This document shows positions 7,435 to 17,789 of a stretch of 35,523 bases of DNA, piece by piece. The position numbers and the translations under genes were made by a program. The DNA comes from Deltaproteobacteria bacterium (GTDB lineage: Bacteria > Myxococcota_A > Polyangia > Polyangiales > Ga0077539): assembly GCA_016218725.1 (NCBI GenBank), contig JACRDB010000100.1, positions 1-35,523 of the forward strand, read 5' to 3'. The notes below the pieces were generated by a model. The model did not search any database, was not told where the DNA came from, and saw nothing but the letters and a program-made list of their open reading frames with translations. Positions within the stretch are counted from its first letter, which is position 1. Each line of letters opens with the position of its first letter.

Positions 7435-8361
7435 TCAGCGCCCCGGCGGGGAATGCACCAGGCGCAGGAGAGACACCTCCGGGCGGCTCCCGAGGCGCGC
7501 CAGGGCCTCGCTCTCACCGATCCCACGGTTCACGAACAGACGCCCCCCGGAGGGCCAGGCGTAGAGCCCTCGGAGGTAGGGCTGCGTGTCGCTCACCAGC
7601 GGACAGATGGTGGTGAAGGGCACGCACACCTGGCCCCCGTGGCTGTGCCCCGCCACGGCGAGGGCAAAGGGCCCCAGCTCCCTCGCGCGCAGCGCGCGCC
7701 AGTTGTGGGTGAGGACGATGCGCACGTCCCCGGGCGTGGCGCCCGCCTGGGCCCTGGCGGCGTCGGTGCGCTCGGCCAGGACCTCGTCGAGGCCCACCAC
7801 GGTGACCCCGGGGACGGGCCTCGCGTTGGCGTTGCGCAGCACATGAAAACCAAGGCCCGTAAGGAAGTTCGTGAGCGCGTCGGAGCGCGGGGTCTCGTCC
7901 ACGTAGGGCTCGCTGTCGTGGTTTCCCATGACGGCGTACACCCCGTGGTGGGCCCGCAGCGCGCGCAGCTCCCGGAGGATCGCGAGGCGGTCCGGGGTGG
8001 CCTCGTAGCCCGCGATGTAGTCCCCGGCCAGGAGCACCACGTCGGGGTGCGTGGCGTTGGCGGCCTCGACGCTGCGCCGCACGATCCACGCCTGCGAGCG
8101 CCCGACGTGGAAATCCGCCAGCACGGTCACCCGCAGGTCCGGCCCCGCCCAGGGGAGCACTGTCTCCGTGGTCTCCAGCCAGTAGGGCTCGACGAAGCGC
8201 ATGTAGAGCCCCAGCCCGAGGCCCCCCAGCGCCAGGGCCCCGGAGCCCGAAAAACCCCCGCGGAGCGCGCGCTTCTGGAGCCTGCGCCCCAGGGCCAGGG
8301 CCGGGCCCCCGTAGACCCCGAGGCCGAGGAGGAGGAGCGGAAAGACCGTATCGCCTTGCAT
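7435..8361 (-). CDS. Membrane-anchored metallophosphoesterase (YkuE/calcineurin-like)
   Basis: This is a 308-residue calcineurin-like phosphoesterase with two N-terminal hydrophobic segments (about 6-25 and 40-54). Metal-binding motifs are present in family order: LADFHVG (82-87), LAGDY (111-115), GNHD (146-149), LTHNW, and GHSHGGQ near 225. This set matches the YkuE-like and UDP-diacylglucosamine-pyrophosphatase-like group of membrane-associated enzymes. The substrate, a phospholipid or lipid A precursor for example, cannot be read from the sequence. The ATG at 8361 is preferred. An upstream in-frame GTG at 8385 would overlap the divergent gene and lacks a clear Shine-Dalgarno sequence. Confidence 0.85.
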   Translation of the reverse strand: MQGDTVFPLLLLGLGVYGGPALALGRRLQKRALRGGFSGSGALALGGLGLGLYMRFVEPYWLETTETVLPWAGPDLRVTVLADFHVGRSQAWIVRRSVEAANATHPDVVLLAGDYIAGYEATPDRLAILRELRALRAHHGVYAVMGNHDSEPYVDETPRSDALTNFLTGLGFHVLRNANARPVPGVTVVGLDEVLAERTDAARAQAGATPGDVRIVLTHNWRALRARELGPFALAVAGHSHGGQVCVPFTTICPLVSDTQPYLRGLYAWPSGGRLFVNRGIGESEALARLGSRPEVSLLRLVHSPPGR

Positions 8362-8392
8362 CGGAACTTTGGCATCATGGCACACCTACCCC

Positions 8393-11071
<2,679 letters not shown>

Positions 11072-11111
11072 CGGCGTTCCCTCCGTGGGGGACTTCTGCT
11101 AGAGCGCGGGG

Positions 11112-12614
11112 ATGTTCAAGAAGGTACTGGTGGCCAACCGCGGCGAGATCGCCGTGCGGATCATTCGTACGCTCCACGAGCTGGGCGTCCAGGCCGTGGC
11201 GGTGTACTCCGACGCGGACCGCGCCGCGCTCCATGTACGCATGGCCGACGAGGCCTGGAACATCGGACCGGCCCCGGCCCGGGAGAGCTACCTGGACATC
11301 TCCCGGGTGCTCGACGCGGCGAAGCGGTCCGGCGCCCAGGCCATCCACCCAGGCTATGGCTTCCTCTCGGAGAATCCCACCTTCGCGGACGCCTGCGAGC
11401 GCGCCGGGGTGGTCTTCGTGGGGCCCCCGGCCAGCGCCATGAGGAGCCTCGGGAGCAAGCCCGCCGCCCGCGCGGTGATGGCAGCGGCGGGCGTGCCCAT
11501 CGTCCCGGGGGCCGCCAGCGGCACCGTGGAGGAGCTGCTCTCCGCGGCCGAGAGGGTGGGCTACCCGGTGATGCTCAAGGCCGCCAGCGGCGGGGGCGGC
11601 AAGGGCATGCGCCTGGTGGACCGCCCGGAGGAGCTCCCCGGGGCCTACGAGCGCGCCCAGAGCGAGGCCCTGAAGGCCTTTGGCGACGCCACGGTGTACC
11701 TGGAGAAGGCCGTGGTGAGGCCACGCCACGTGGAGATCCAGGTCCTCGGGGACCGCGAGGGCAACGTGGTGCACGCCTTCGAGCGGGACTGCTCCATCCA
11801 GCGCAGGCACCAGAAGGTGCTGGAGGAGACGCCCTCGCCCGCGGTGACGCCGGAGCTGGTGGCCCGCATGGGAGAGGTGGCCGTGAAGGGCGCCCGCGCC
11901 GTGGGCTACCACTCCGCGGGCACCTTTGAGTTCCTCCTCGGGGCCGACGGGAACTTTTATTTCCTGGAGATGAACACCCGGCTCCAGGTGGAGCACCCGG
12001 TGACGGAGCTGGTCACGGGGCTGGACCTGGTGCGCGAGATGCTCCGCGTGGCCTCGGGCGAACCCCTTGGATTTACTCAAGAATCCGTGGTCCGCCGGGG
12101 CCACGCGGTGGAGTGTCGGGTGTACGCCGAGGATCCTTCAAGCGGCTTCCTGCCATCACCCGGTCGCATCGAGGCGCTGCGGACGCCCGCGGGTCCCGGC
12201 GTGCGCGACGACGGAGGGGCCTACCCGGGCTGCGAGATCTCCAGCTTCTATGACCCGTTGATCTCGAAGCTCAGCACCTGGGCGCCGGATCGCCCGCGGT
12301 GCCTGGCGCGCATGGCCAGGGCCCTGCGGGAGTACGTGGTGACGGGGATTCGCACGAACCTGGCCTTCCACCAGCGGCTCCTGGAGCACCCGGACTTCCA
12401 GGCGGGACACTACGACACGGGCTTCCTGGAGCGTCACAAGTCCGCGCTTGTGGACTGGCCCGAGGTGAAGGACGCCGACGCCGAGGCGTGGGCGGTGTGC
12501 GCGGCGGTGGCCGCTTCGAGGCTGGAGGGCGCCAACGGGACGGAGCGGGAGGGTGTGGGTCCGGGGGCTGGACCATCGCCGTGGGTGAGGGCCCACCGGG
12601 CCCGCCTCGGGTGA
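11112..12614 (+). CDS. accC: Biotin carboxylase subunit of an acyl-CoA carboxylase
   Basis: This 500-residue ATP-grasp enzyme carboxylates the biotin of a carrier protein using bicarbonate and ATP. Domains in order are the N-terminal biotin-carboxylase fold (VLVANRGEIAVRI at 5-17), ATP-grasp with the glycine-rich loop KAASGGGGKGMRL near 156, the active-site EMNTRLQVEHPVTE near 288, and the C-terminal biotin-carboxylase domain ending near 450. About 50 further residues resemble the linker seen in acetyl- or propionyl-CoA carboxylase alpha chains, but no biotinylation MKM site follows. No carrier or carboxyltransferase gene is adjacent, so this is an orphan subunit whose partners must be elsewhere. 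It starts 40 nt after the glucosidase gene and converges with hutU. Confidence 0.9.
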   Translation: MFKKVLVANRGEIAVRIIRTLHELGVQAVAVYSDADRAALHVRMADEAWNIGPAPARESYLDISRVLDAAKRSGAQAIHPGYGFLSENPTFADACERAGVVFVGPPASAMRSLGSKPAARAVMAAAGVPIVPGAASGTVEELLSAAERVGYPVMLKAASGGGGKGMRLVDRPEELPGAYERAQSEALKAFGDATVYLEKAVVRPRHVEIQVLGDREGNVVHAFERDCSIQRRHQKVLEETPSPAVTPELVARMGEVAVKGARAVGYHSAGTFEFLLGADGNFYFLEMNTRLQVEHPVTELVTGLDLVREMLRVASGEPLGFTQESVVRRGHAVECRVYAEDPSSGFLPSPGRIEALRTPAGPGVRDDGGAYPGCEISSFYDPLISKLSTWAPDRPRCLARMARALREYVVTGIRTNLAFHQRLLEHPDFQAGHYDTGFLERHKSALVDWPEVKDADAEAWAVCAAVAASRLEGANGTEREGVGPGAGPSPWVRAHRARLG

Positions 12615-12632
12615 GGTCGCAGCTCACACCCG
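12608..12632. terminator. Possible bidirectional hairpin between accC and hutU
   Basis: The stem CGGGTGAG pairs with CTCAC-(AC)-CCG around a 7-nt loop (12616-12622), with a two-base bulge. The hairpin spans the stop codons of both convergent genes. There is no T tract, so termination efficiency is uncertain. The position between convergent genes 9 bp apart makes the call reasonable. Confidence 0.35.
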
Positions 12633-14279
12633 GTGGGGAATGTGCACGCTCTCCCGCGCGCCGAACTCCTGCGCCAGCTCGTAGCCCGCGTCGGCATGGC
12701 GCAGGACCCCCATGCCGGGGTCCGTGGTGAGCACCCGGGCGAGCCTGCGGGCAGCCCCGGCGGTGCCGTCGGCCACCACGACCATCCCCGCGTGGAGCGA
12801 GTTGCCGATGCCCACGCCCCCGCCGTGGTGGACGCTCACCCAGGAGGCGCCCGCGGCGCAGTTGATGAGCGCGTTGAGGATGGCCCAGTCGGCGATGGCG
12901 TCGCTGCCGTCGCGCATGCCTTCGGTCTCGCGGTGGGGCGAGGCCACGCTGCCGCAGTCCAGGTGGTCCCGGCCGATGACAATGGGGGCCTTGACCTTGC
13001 CCGTGCGCACCAGGTCGTTGAAGGCCTGACCCACCCGGGCTCGCTGACCGTAGCCCAGCCAGCAGATGCGCGCCGGGAGCCCCTGGAAGGCCACGCGCTC
13101 GGCGGCCAGCTCCAGCCAGCGGCGCAGGTGCGGGTCGTCGGGCACGGCCTCCAGCACCGCCCGGTCCGTGGCCCGCAGGTCCTCCGGGTCGCCGGAGAGC
13201 ACCACCCAGCGGAAGGGCCCCCTCCCGACGCAGAACTGCGGCCGGAGGTACAATGGCACGAAGCCCTTGAGCTCGAAGGCGTCGCTCACCCCGGCGCTCA
13301 GGGCCTCCGCCCGGATGTTGTTGCCGTAGTCACACGCGAAGGCCCCGGCGCGCTGCATGGCCAGCATGGCGCGCACCTCCTGCGCCATGCCCTCCCGCGC
13401 CCTCTTCACATACTCCGCGGGGTCCGAGGCCCTCAACGTTGTCGCTTGATCGAGGGAGTACCCTGGTGGGATATAGCCAACAAGCGGGTCATGGGCGCTG
13501 GTCTGTTCAGTGACGAAGTCCGGCGTGACGCCCCTGCGGACCAGCTCCGGGTACACCTCCGCGGCGTTGGCTACCAGCCCCACGGAGAGCGCCTCGCCCG
13601 CCGCGCACGCCTCGCGCAGCCACCCGAGGGCCTCGTCCAGGGAGGGCGTGGCGCGGTCTACGTAGCGCGTGTCCAGGCGGCGCTGGACGCGCTTCGGGTC
13701 CACCTCGACGGCGAGGCACGAGGCGCCGTTCATGGTGGCCGCCAGGGGCTGGGCGCCGCCCATGCCCCCGAGGCCCGCGGTGAGGATCCAGCGGCCCTTC
13801 CAGCTCCCGCCGAAGTGCTGGCGCCCCGCCTCGGCGAAGGTCTCGAAGGTCCCCTGGAGGATCCCCTGGGTGCCGATGTAGATCCAGCTCCCGGCGGTCA
13901 TCTGGCCGAACATGGTGAGGCCCAGGGCCTCCAGCCGCCGGAACTCCTCCCAGGTGGCCCAGTTGGGCACCAGGAGGGAGTTGGCGAGGAGCACCCTCGG
14001 GGCGTCCTCGTGGGTGCGGAAGCGCCCGACGGCCTTGCCCGACTGGATGAGCAGGGTCTCATCGTCGCCGAGGTCCCGGAGCTCCCGGGTGATGATGTCA
14101 AACGCGTGCCAGTTGCGGGCGGCCTTGCCGGTGCCGCCGTAGACCACCAGGTCCTGGGGCCTCTCGGCGACCTCCGGGTCCAGGTTATTCATCAGCATCC
14201 TGAGGGCGGCCTCCTGGACCCAGCCCCGACACTGGAGCACGGATCCTCGCGGCGCCCGGACGATCCGGTGCGTATCCAT
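12624..14279 (-). CDS. hutU: Urocanate hydratase
   Basis: This 551-residue enzyme adds water to urocanate to form imidazolonepropionate, the second step of histidine degradation, using tightly bound NAD+. The N-terminus matches the family (EAALRMLMNNLDPEVAE, then VVYGGTGKAARNW near 47). The NAD-binding segment is GLGGMGGAQPLAA near 169-181. The sequence CLGYGQ (here ICWLGYGQRARVG, near 408-420) matches a conserved region. The catalytic-loop sequence GRDHLDCGSVASPHRETEGM is near 438. The length is normal. The hutH, hutI and hutG genes are not in the window, so the pathway is dispersed or lies beyond the edges. The gene follows the fusion-oxidoreductase gene by 28 nt on the same strand and could share its transcript. 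Confidence 0.95.
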   Translation of the reverse strand: MDTHRIVRAPRGSVLQCRGWVQEAALRMLMNNLDPEVAERPQDLVVYGGTGKAARNWHAFDIITRELRDLGDDETLLIQSGKAVGRFRTHEDAPRVLLANSLLVPNWATWEEFRRLEALGLTMFGQMTAGSWIYIGTQGILQGTFETFAEAGRQHFGGSWKGRWILTAGLGGMGGAQPLAATMNGASCLAVEVDPKRVQRRLDTRYVDRATPSLDEALGWLREACAAGEALSVGLVANAAEVYPELVRRGVTPDFVTEQTSAHDPLVGYIPPGYSLDQATTLRASDPAEYVKRAREGMAQEVRAMLAMQRAGAFACDYGNNIRAEALSAGVSDAFELKGFVPLYLRPQFCVGRGPFRWVVLSGDPEDLRATDRAVLEAVPDDPHLRRWLELAAERVAFQGLPARICWLGYGQRARVGQAFNDLVRTGKVKAPIVIGRDHLDCGSVASPHRETEGMRDGSDAIADWAILNALINCAAGASWVSVHHGGGVGIGNSLHAGMVVVADGTAGAARRLARVLTTDPGMGVLRHADAGYELAQEFGARESVHIPHRV

Positions 14280-14307
14280 GGCACTGAAGCTATGCCCTCC
14301 GGGCGCG

Positions 14308-17037
14308 TTAGATCCAGTCCTTCGTGGCCAGGAGGTCCAGGTCCTCGCCGGTGAGGTGCTCGGCCACCTGGAGGGCGCTCACCACGGCGCCCTCCATGCA
14401 CGGGATGTCTACCCCGTTGCGCGTCCAGTCGCCCGCGAAGTGCAGGTTGGGGCGCGCGGGGTTCGTGGGCCTCGGGCGGTCCACCAGGGCCCCGGGGAGG
14501 GCGAGCACATACCGGTCCGAGCGGTCGATGTTGAGCCTCACGTACTGGAACTCCAGCGGGTCCGGCGTGGCCGGCGGGGCCCAGAAGGCCCCGCGGGACA
14601 GCGCCGCGAGCCCCGCCGAGCGCCCTCGGGGTAGCACCACCCCGAGCTCGTCCACCACGAAGCGCAGGCACTGGCTGCGCGCGTAGGTCTCCTCCTGGAC
14701 GCGCGCCACGGCGTCCGAGGGGTCCAGGGCCCACGCCGCGGGCCACGGCCCGCAGGCGTAGAGCAGCCCCGCCGGGGGGTTCGGCCCGAAGTGCTCCTGC
14801 GCGAGGAGCCGGTCGCCCACCACGAAGGTGTTGAGCGGCTGGCGGAAGCCCCCGACCGCAAGGGACCCCGGCACCCAGCCGAGCTGCGCCGTGCTGCGGG
14901 TGTGCCAGGTCTGCACCTGCACCGTGGCCACCGTGGCGATGCGCGAGATCCGCGCGAGCTCCGTCACCCCGTCGTGGGTGAGCACCCGCGCGGTCACCGG
15001 CGCCGGGAGCGCGCACACCACGTGATCAAAGTGCTCCCCGTCGATGTATTCGTCCTCGGCCGCGGAGGCATGCTCCGAGTCGGCGTAGAGGTTCGCCCCC
15101 GCGGGGAGCCCCGCGAGCTGCGAGGCGTCCGGCTTGCGGGTCCAGCAGGGGGTGGTCCCGACCCGCACCAGCGGCTGGTACTCCGCCACCCCTGGGGCCA
15201 GGAGCGCCTGGCGCTGGACCCTGACCCTCCGGGCCCGGCCCCCTCGGAGCTCCAGGGAGGTCACCCTCCGGAGGAGCTCCACGCGCACCCCGCGGGCCTT
15301 GAGCACCTCGTACACCGGCGCGAAGACGCACTCGCCCATCCCGGCGTTCATCACGTGATACACGGCTTCATCGTAGAAGATAGCGAGCCGCAGGAGCCCC
15401 CGCACGGCCAGCCCCGCGGCGAGCCTTGGTTGCGTGAAATCTCCGCCCTGGTAAGCGAATACGGCGTCATAGGGGACCTGCACGATGGGCCCCTCCAGGA
15501 GGGCGTCGGAGGCGCCGTGCTGCCGGAGCCAGGCCCGGAAGTCCAGCGGGTCCAGGTCGTCGAAGCTGCGCGTGAGGTCCACGGCGAGGGCGAGGATGCC
15601 CCGGGCGAAGACCACCACGAACTCCGCGAGCTGCTCCGCCAGGGTGCTCTCCGGGTGCAGGGCGTCGGGCAGGAGCGCGGAGAGGGCCCCCTTGAGCACG
15701 TGCCCCAGGCCCGCGGCGACGCCGGAGCCCTTGTCCACCAGCGCCCCGACGACGGCCTTCAGGTCCGCGAGCCCCGGCGGCCGCGCGCCCCACCCCGGCG
15801 CCGACCGCGCCAGGCGCAGCGGGAGCGCGTGGCGCCCGTCGGCGAAGGCCAGGTCCCAGCGCGCGGAGAAGGCCTCCTCGAAGGTGGCCGGGAAGTCCTT
15901 GCCGGGCTCTCTACGAACTTCGTTGAAGACCCCTCGCAGCAACCGAAGGAAGTTGTGATAAAAGCCAAAAATGACGTGGATGCCGTGCTCTTCAATGCGG
16001 TCACCGGCGTCGGGGTTGCGCCAGCTCGCGCCCTTCCCGCCGAGCCGGTGGCCCTGGGCGAGCACCGTCACCTCGAAGCGCTCGCGCCGCGAGGGGGTGT
16101 CCGTCAGGGCGAGCGCCGCGGCCAGGCCCCCCATCCCCCCGCCCAGGACCAGCACGCGGCTGCGGCGGTGGGAGGCGACCACGGCGCCTTCCCCGAGGCG
16201 GAAGTCCATGGTGAAGCGCGCCACCGCCAGGGGGGTGAGGGGCCCCGCGGCGAGGCCGAGCATGGCGTGGAGCGGGTCGCTGGCGAGGCTCTCCACGGTG
16301 ACGGTCCAGGAGGTGGGGTCCCCGGCCTGGAGCCCCTGGAGGGAGAGCACCGTGGCGCGGCACCGCACGAGCTCCCGGAGCGCCGCGGCGGCGCCGTCCG
16401 GCGTGGGCACCTCCCGGCGCTGGTAGAGCGGCACCGAGAGGAAGCGCGAGAGGGCCTCCTCCAGCGGGAGCGAGGCGTCCAGCGCGAGGTCTGGGAGAAG
16501 CACCGAGGGGAGCCACGGTGCGCTCCCGGCGGACACCGTGAGGAGCGGTTGTACCCTCCAGGGAGAGCCATCGAAGACCTGGGCGCCGAGGACCTCGACG
16601 CGCGCGGGGTCGTCGGGCGAGGGCTCCTCGGGGAAGGCGATGGCGTGCGCGGGCTTCTTTGGGAGACCAAAGAACTCCCGGCCGAGGCAGACGGCCACGG
16701 CGCTGTCGGGGTAGAGGGCCGGGACGTGGAAGCCCACGGTGGTCCTTCCCCCTTCGGTGCAGGTCACCGGGAGGAACCACGAGGCCTCGCGGTAGCGCTC
16801 GGAGCCCCTCGTCGGGAGCGCGCAGGACGCGCGGGAGACGTCGGTCAGCGCAAGGAGCGCGAAGGCCCCGAGGGCGCGCACCTCGGCCGCCGGGAGGGCC
16901 CAGCCAAAGGCGCGGGCGACGGTCCCCTGGAGGGCGTCCGGAGCACAAGGCACGGCCAGGAGGAGCGTGCGTACGCCCTCCAGGAGGTACGGCGGGGGCA
17001 GGTCCAGGGAGCCCGGGAGCGCGCTGCGGGGAATCAT
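14308..17037 (-). CDS. Fusion: acetoacetate-decarboxylase-like domain + FAD-dependent desaturase/oxidoreductase
   Basis: This is a 909-residue two-domain protein. Residues about 15-285 resemble acetoacetate decarboxylase. The segment REFFGLPKKPAHA (120-132) contains the paired lysines K127-K128, matching the Schiff-base lysine pair of that family. From about 293 a Rossmann FAD-binding motif VLVLGGGMGGLAAALAL starts a module of the phytoene-desaturase / amine-oxidase type. It includes RLGGKGASW near 337 and a C-terminal FAGDWTRNGVDIPCMEGAV segment near 873-893 that binds the flavin. No signal peptide is visible. A decarboxylase-like ring module joined to a desaturase suggests a metabolic step on a keto acid or polyene intermediate, but the substrate is unknown. 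An ORF end near 17037 follows the DUF2378 gene by 28 nt. Confidence 0.8.
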   Translation of the reverse strand: MIPRSALPGSLDLPPPYLLEGVRTLLLAVPCAPDALQGTVARAFGWALPAAEVRALGAFALLALTDVSRASCALPTRGSERYREASWFLPVTCTEGGRTTVGFHVPALYPDSAVAVCLGREFFGLPKKPAHAIAFPEEPSPDDPARVEVLGAQVFDGSPWRVQPLLTVSAGSAPWLPSVLLPDLALDASLPLEEALSRFLSVPLYQRREVPTPDGAAAALRELVRCRATVLSLQGLQAGDPTSWTVTVESLASDPLHAMLGLAAGPLTPLAVARFTMDFRLGEGAVVASHRRSRVLVLGGGMGGLAAALALTDTPSRRERFEVTVLAQGHRLGGKGASWRNPDAGDRIEEHGIHVIFGFYHNFLRLLRGVFNEVRREPGKDFPATFEEAFSARWDLAFADGRHALPLRLARSAPGWGARPPGLADLKAVVGALVDKGSGVAAGLGHVLKGALSALLPDALHPESTLAEQLAEFVVVFARGILALAVDLTRSFDDLDPLDFRAWLRQHGASDALLEGPIVQVPYDAVFAYQGGDFTQPRLAAGLAVRGLLRLAIFYDEAVYHVMNAGMGECVFAPVYEVLKARGVRVELLRRVTSLELRGGRARRVRVQRQALLAPGVAEYQPLVRVGTTPCWTRKPDASQLAGLPAGANLYADSEHASAAEDEYIDGEHFDHVVCALPAPVTARVLTHDGVTELARISRIATVATVQVQTWHTRSTAQLGWVPGSLAVGGFRQPLNTFVVGDRLLAQEHFGPNPPAGLLYACGPWPAAWALDPSDAVARVQEETYARSQCLRFVVDELGVVLPRGRSAGLAALSRGAFWAPPATPDPLEFQYVRLNIDRSDRYVLALPGALVDRPRPTNPARPNLHFAGDWTRNGVDIPCMEGAVVSALQVAEHLTGEDLDLLATKDWI

Positions 17038-17065
17038 CGGGGCGAACCATAGCCCCGGTGGGCGG

Positions 17066-17665
17066 TCACTCCCAACACACGTCCAGGGAGCCCCGGTCGG
17101 GCTCCTGGAGGTCCAGGGTAATCCTAGGGCGGTGCCCCTGGTGGAGCACGATGCCCTCGGCGGTGCCCACGGCGTAGCAATCGAGCCAGCCGTAGAACTC
17201 CCGGTACTGGAGCCGCACCCGGGACGGCCCCAGGCGCTCGGCGGAGACGCTCCCGCCGTGGAGCACCCTGCGGTGCATCGCGGGGAAGGCCAGGAGGACG
17301 TCGCCCAGATCTCCCACCATGGAGAGCATCACCCTCCCGAGGGTGCTGCGCGCGAAGGTCGCCAGGTCCGCGCGGGCGACCCTCCGGGCGGCCTCGCGGA
17401 GCGAGAGCTCCGGGTGGAGCTTCGTGCATGCGGCGTACGTCAGCCGGGAGTAGTCCACCTGGGGGTAGTCCCCGAAGGGCAGGTAGCGCCCGAGCCTGGG
17501 GGGCGAGAGGAGCCCCGGGACCTCGGTCTCCCACCGCGGTCCTAGCTGGGCCACGCGCTCGGCGAAGAAGAGGCCCTTCAGCGTGAAGCTCCGCGGAAAG
17601 CGCGCGAAGCGCGCCTCGGGGTCAAAGCCTCCCTCCAGGGGGACGTCGGGGTCGAGCGCGGTCAC
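17066..17665 (-). CDS. DUF2378 (TIGR02265-like) myxobacterial family protein
   Basis: This 199-residue soluble protein resembles the DUF2378/TIGR02265 paralogous family, which is largely restricted to myxobacteria. The matching features are FTLKGLFFAERVAQLGP near 27-43, the YLPFGDYPQVDYSRLTYAA stretch near 71-89, and ELSLREAARRVARADLATFARSTLGRVM near 94. The C-terminal half is predicted beta-rich (VRLQYREFYGWLDCYAVG near 149). The biochemical function of this family is unknown. The GTG start at 17665 has a weak Shine-Dalgarno sequence. It is divergent from the coiled-coil/KOW gene, and 28 nt separate it from the downstream fusion gene, so the two may be cotranscribed. Confidence 0.75.
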   Translation of the reverse strand: MTALDPDVPLEGGFDPEARFARFPRSFTLKGLFFAERVAQLGPRWETEVPGLLSPPRLGRYLPFGDYPQVDYSRLTYAACTKLHPELSLREAARRVARADLATFARSTLGRVMLSMVGDLGDVLLAFPAMHRRVLHGGSVSAERLGPSRVRLQYREFYGWLDCYAVGTAEGIVLHQGHRPRITLDLQEPDRGSLDVCWE

Positions 17666-17732
17666 CGATGCTCAGGCCGCTCCTTCCCGGTGATGGTACC
17701 AGCCGACGGTCGCGCCCGGTGCTGTCGGAGCG

Positions 17733-17760
17733 TTGACGCCGCGCGACCGAGGCGTATCGT
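17733..17760 (+). promoter_or_regulatory. Predicted promoter of the coiled-coil/KOW gene
   Basis: A -35 box TTGACG (17733-17738), a 16-bp spacer and a -10 box TATCGT (17755-17760) point to a transcription start near 17767, about 23 nt before the GTG at 17790. The region 17666-17789 separates divergent genes. I see no clear counterpart promoter on the minus strand. Confidence 0.4.
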
Positions 17761-17789
17761 GCGGCCGCAGGAGCCAGAAGAGGGATCGC

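Noticed and set aside
8369..8385. Upstream starts making the phosphoesterase and glucosidase overlap
   Set aside because: TTG 8369 and GTG 8385 are rare starts without clear ribosome-binding sites, and would overlap the divergent genes. ATG 8361 and ATG 8393 are preferred.
17666..17789. A second promoter for the DUF2378 gene
   Set aside because: I looked for -35 and -10 boxes on the minus strand and found none that stood out from the GC-rich background.
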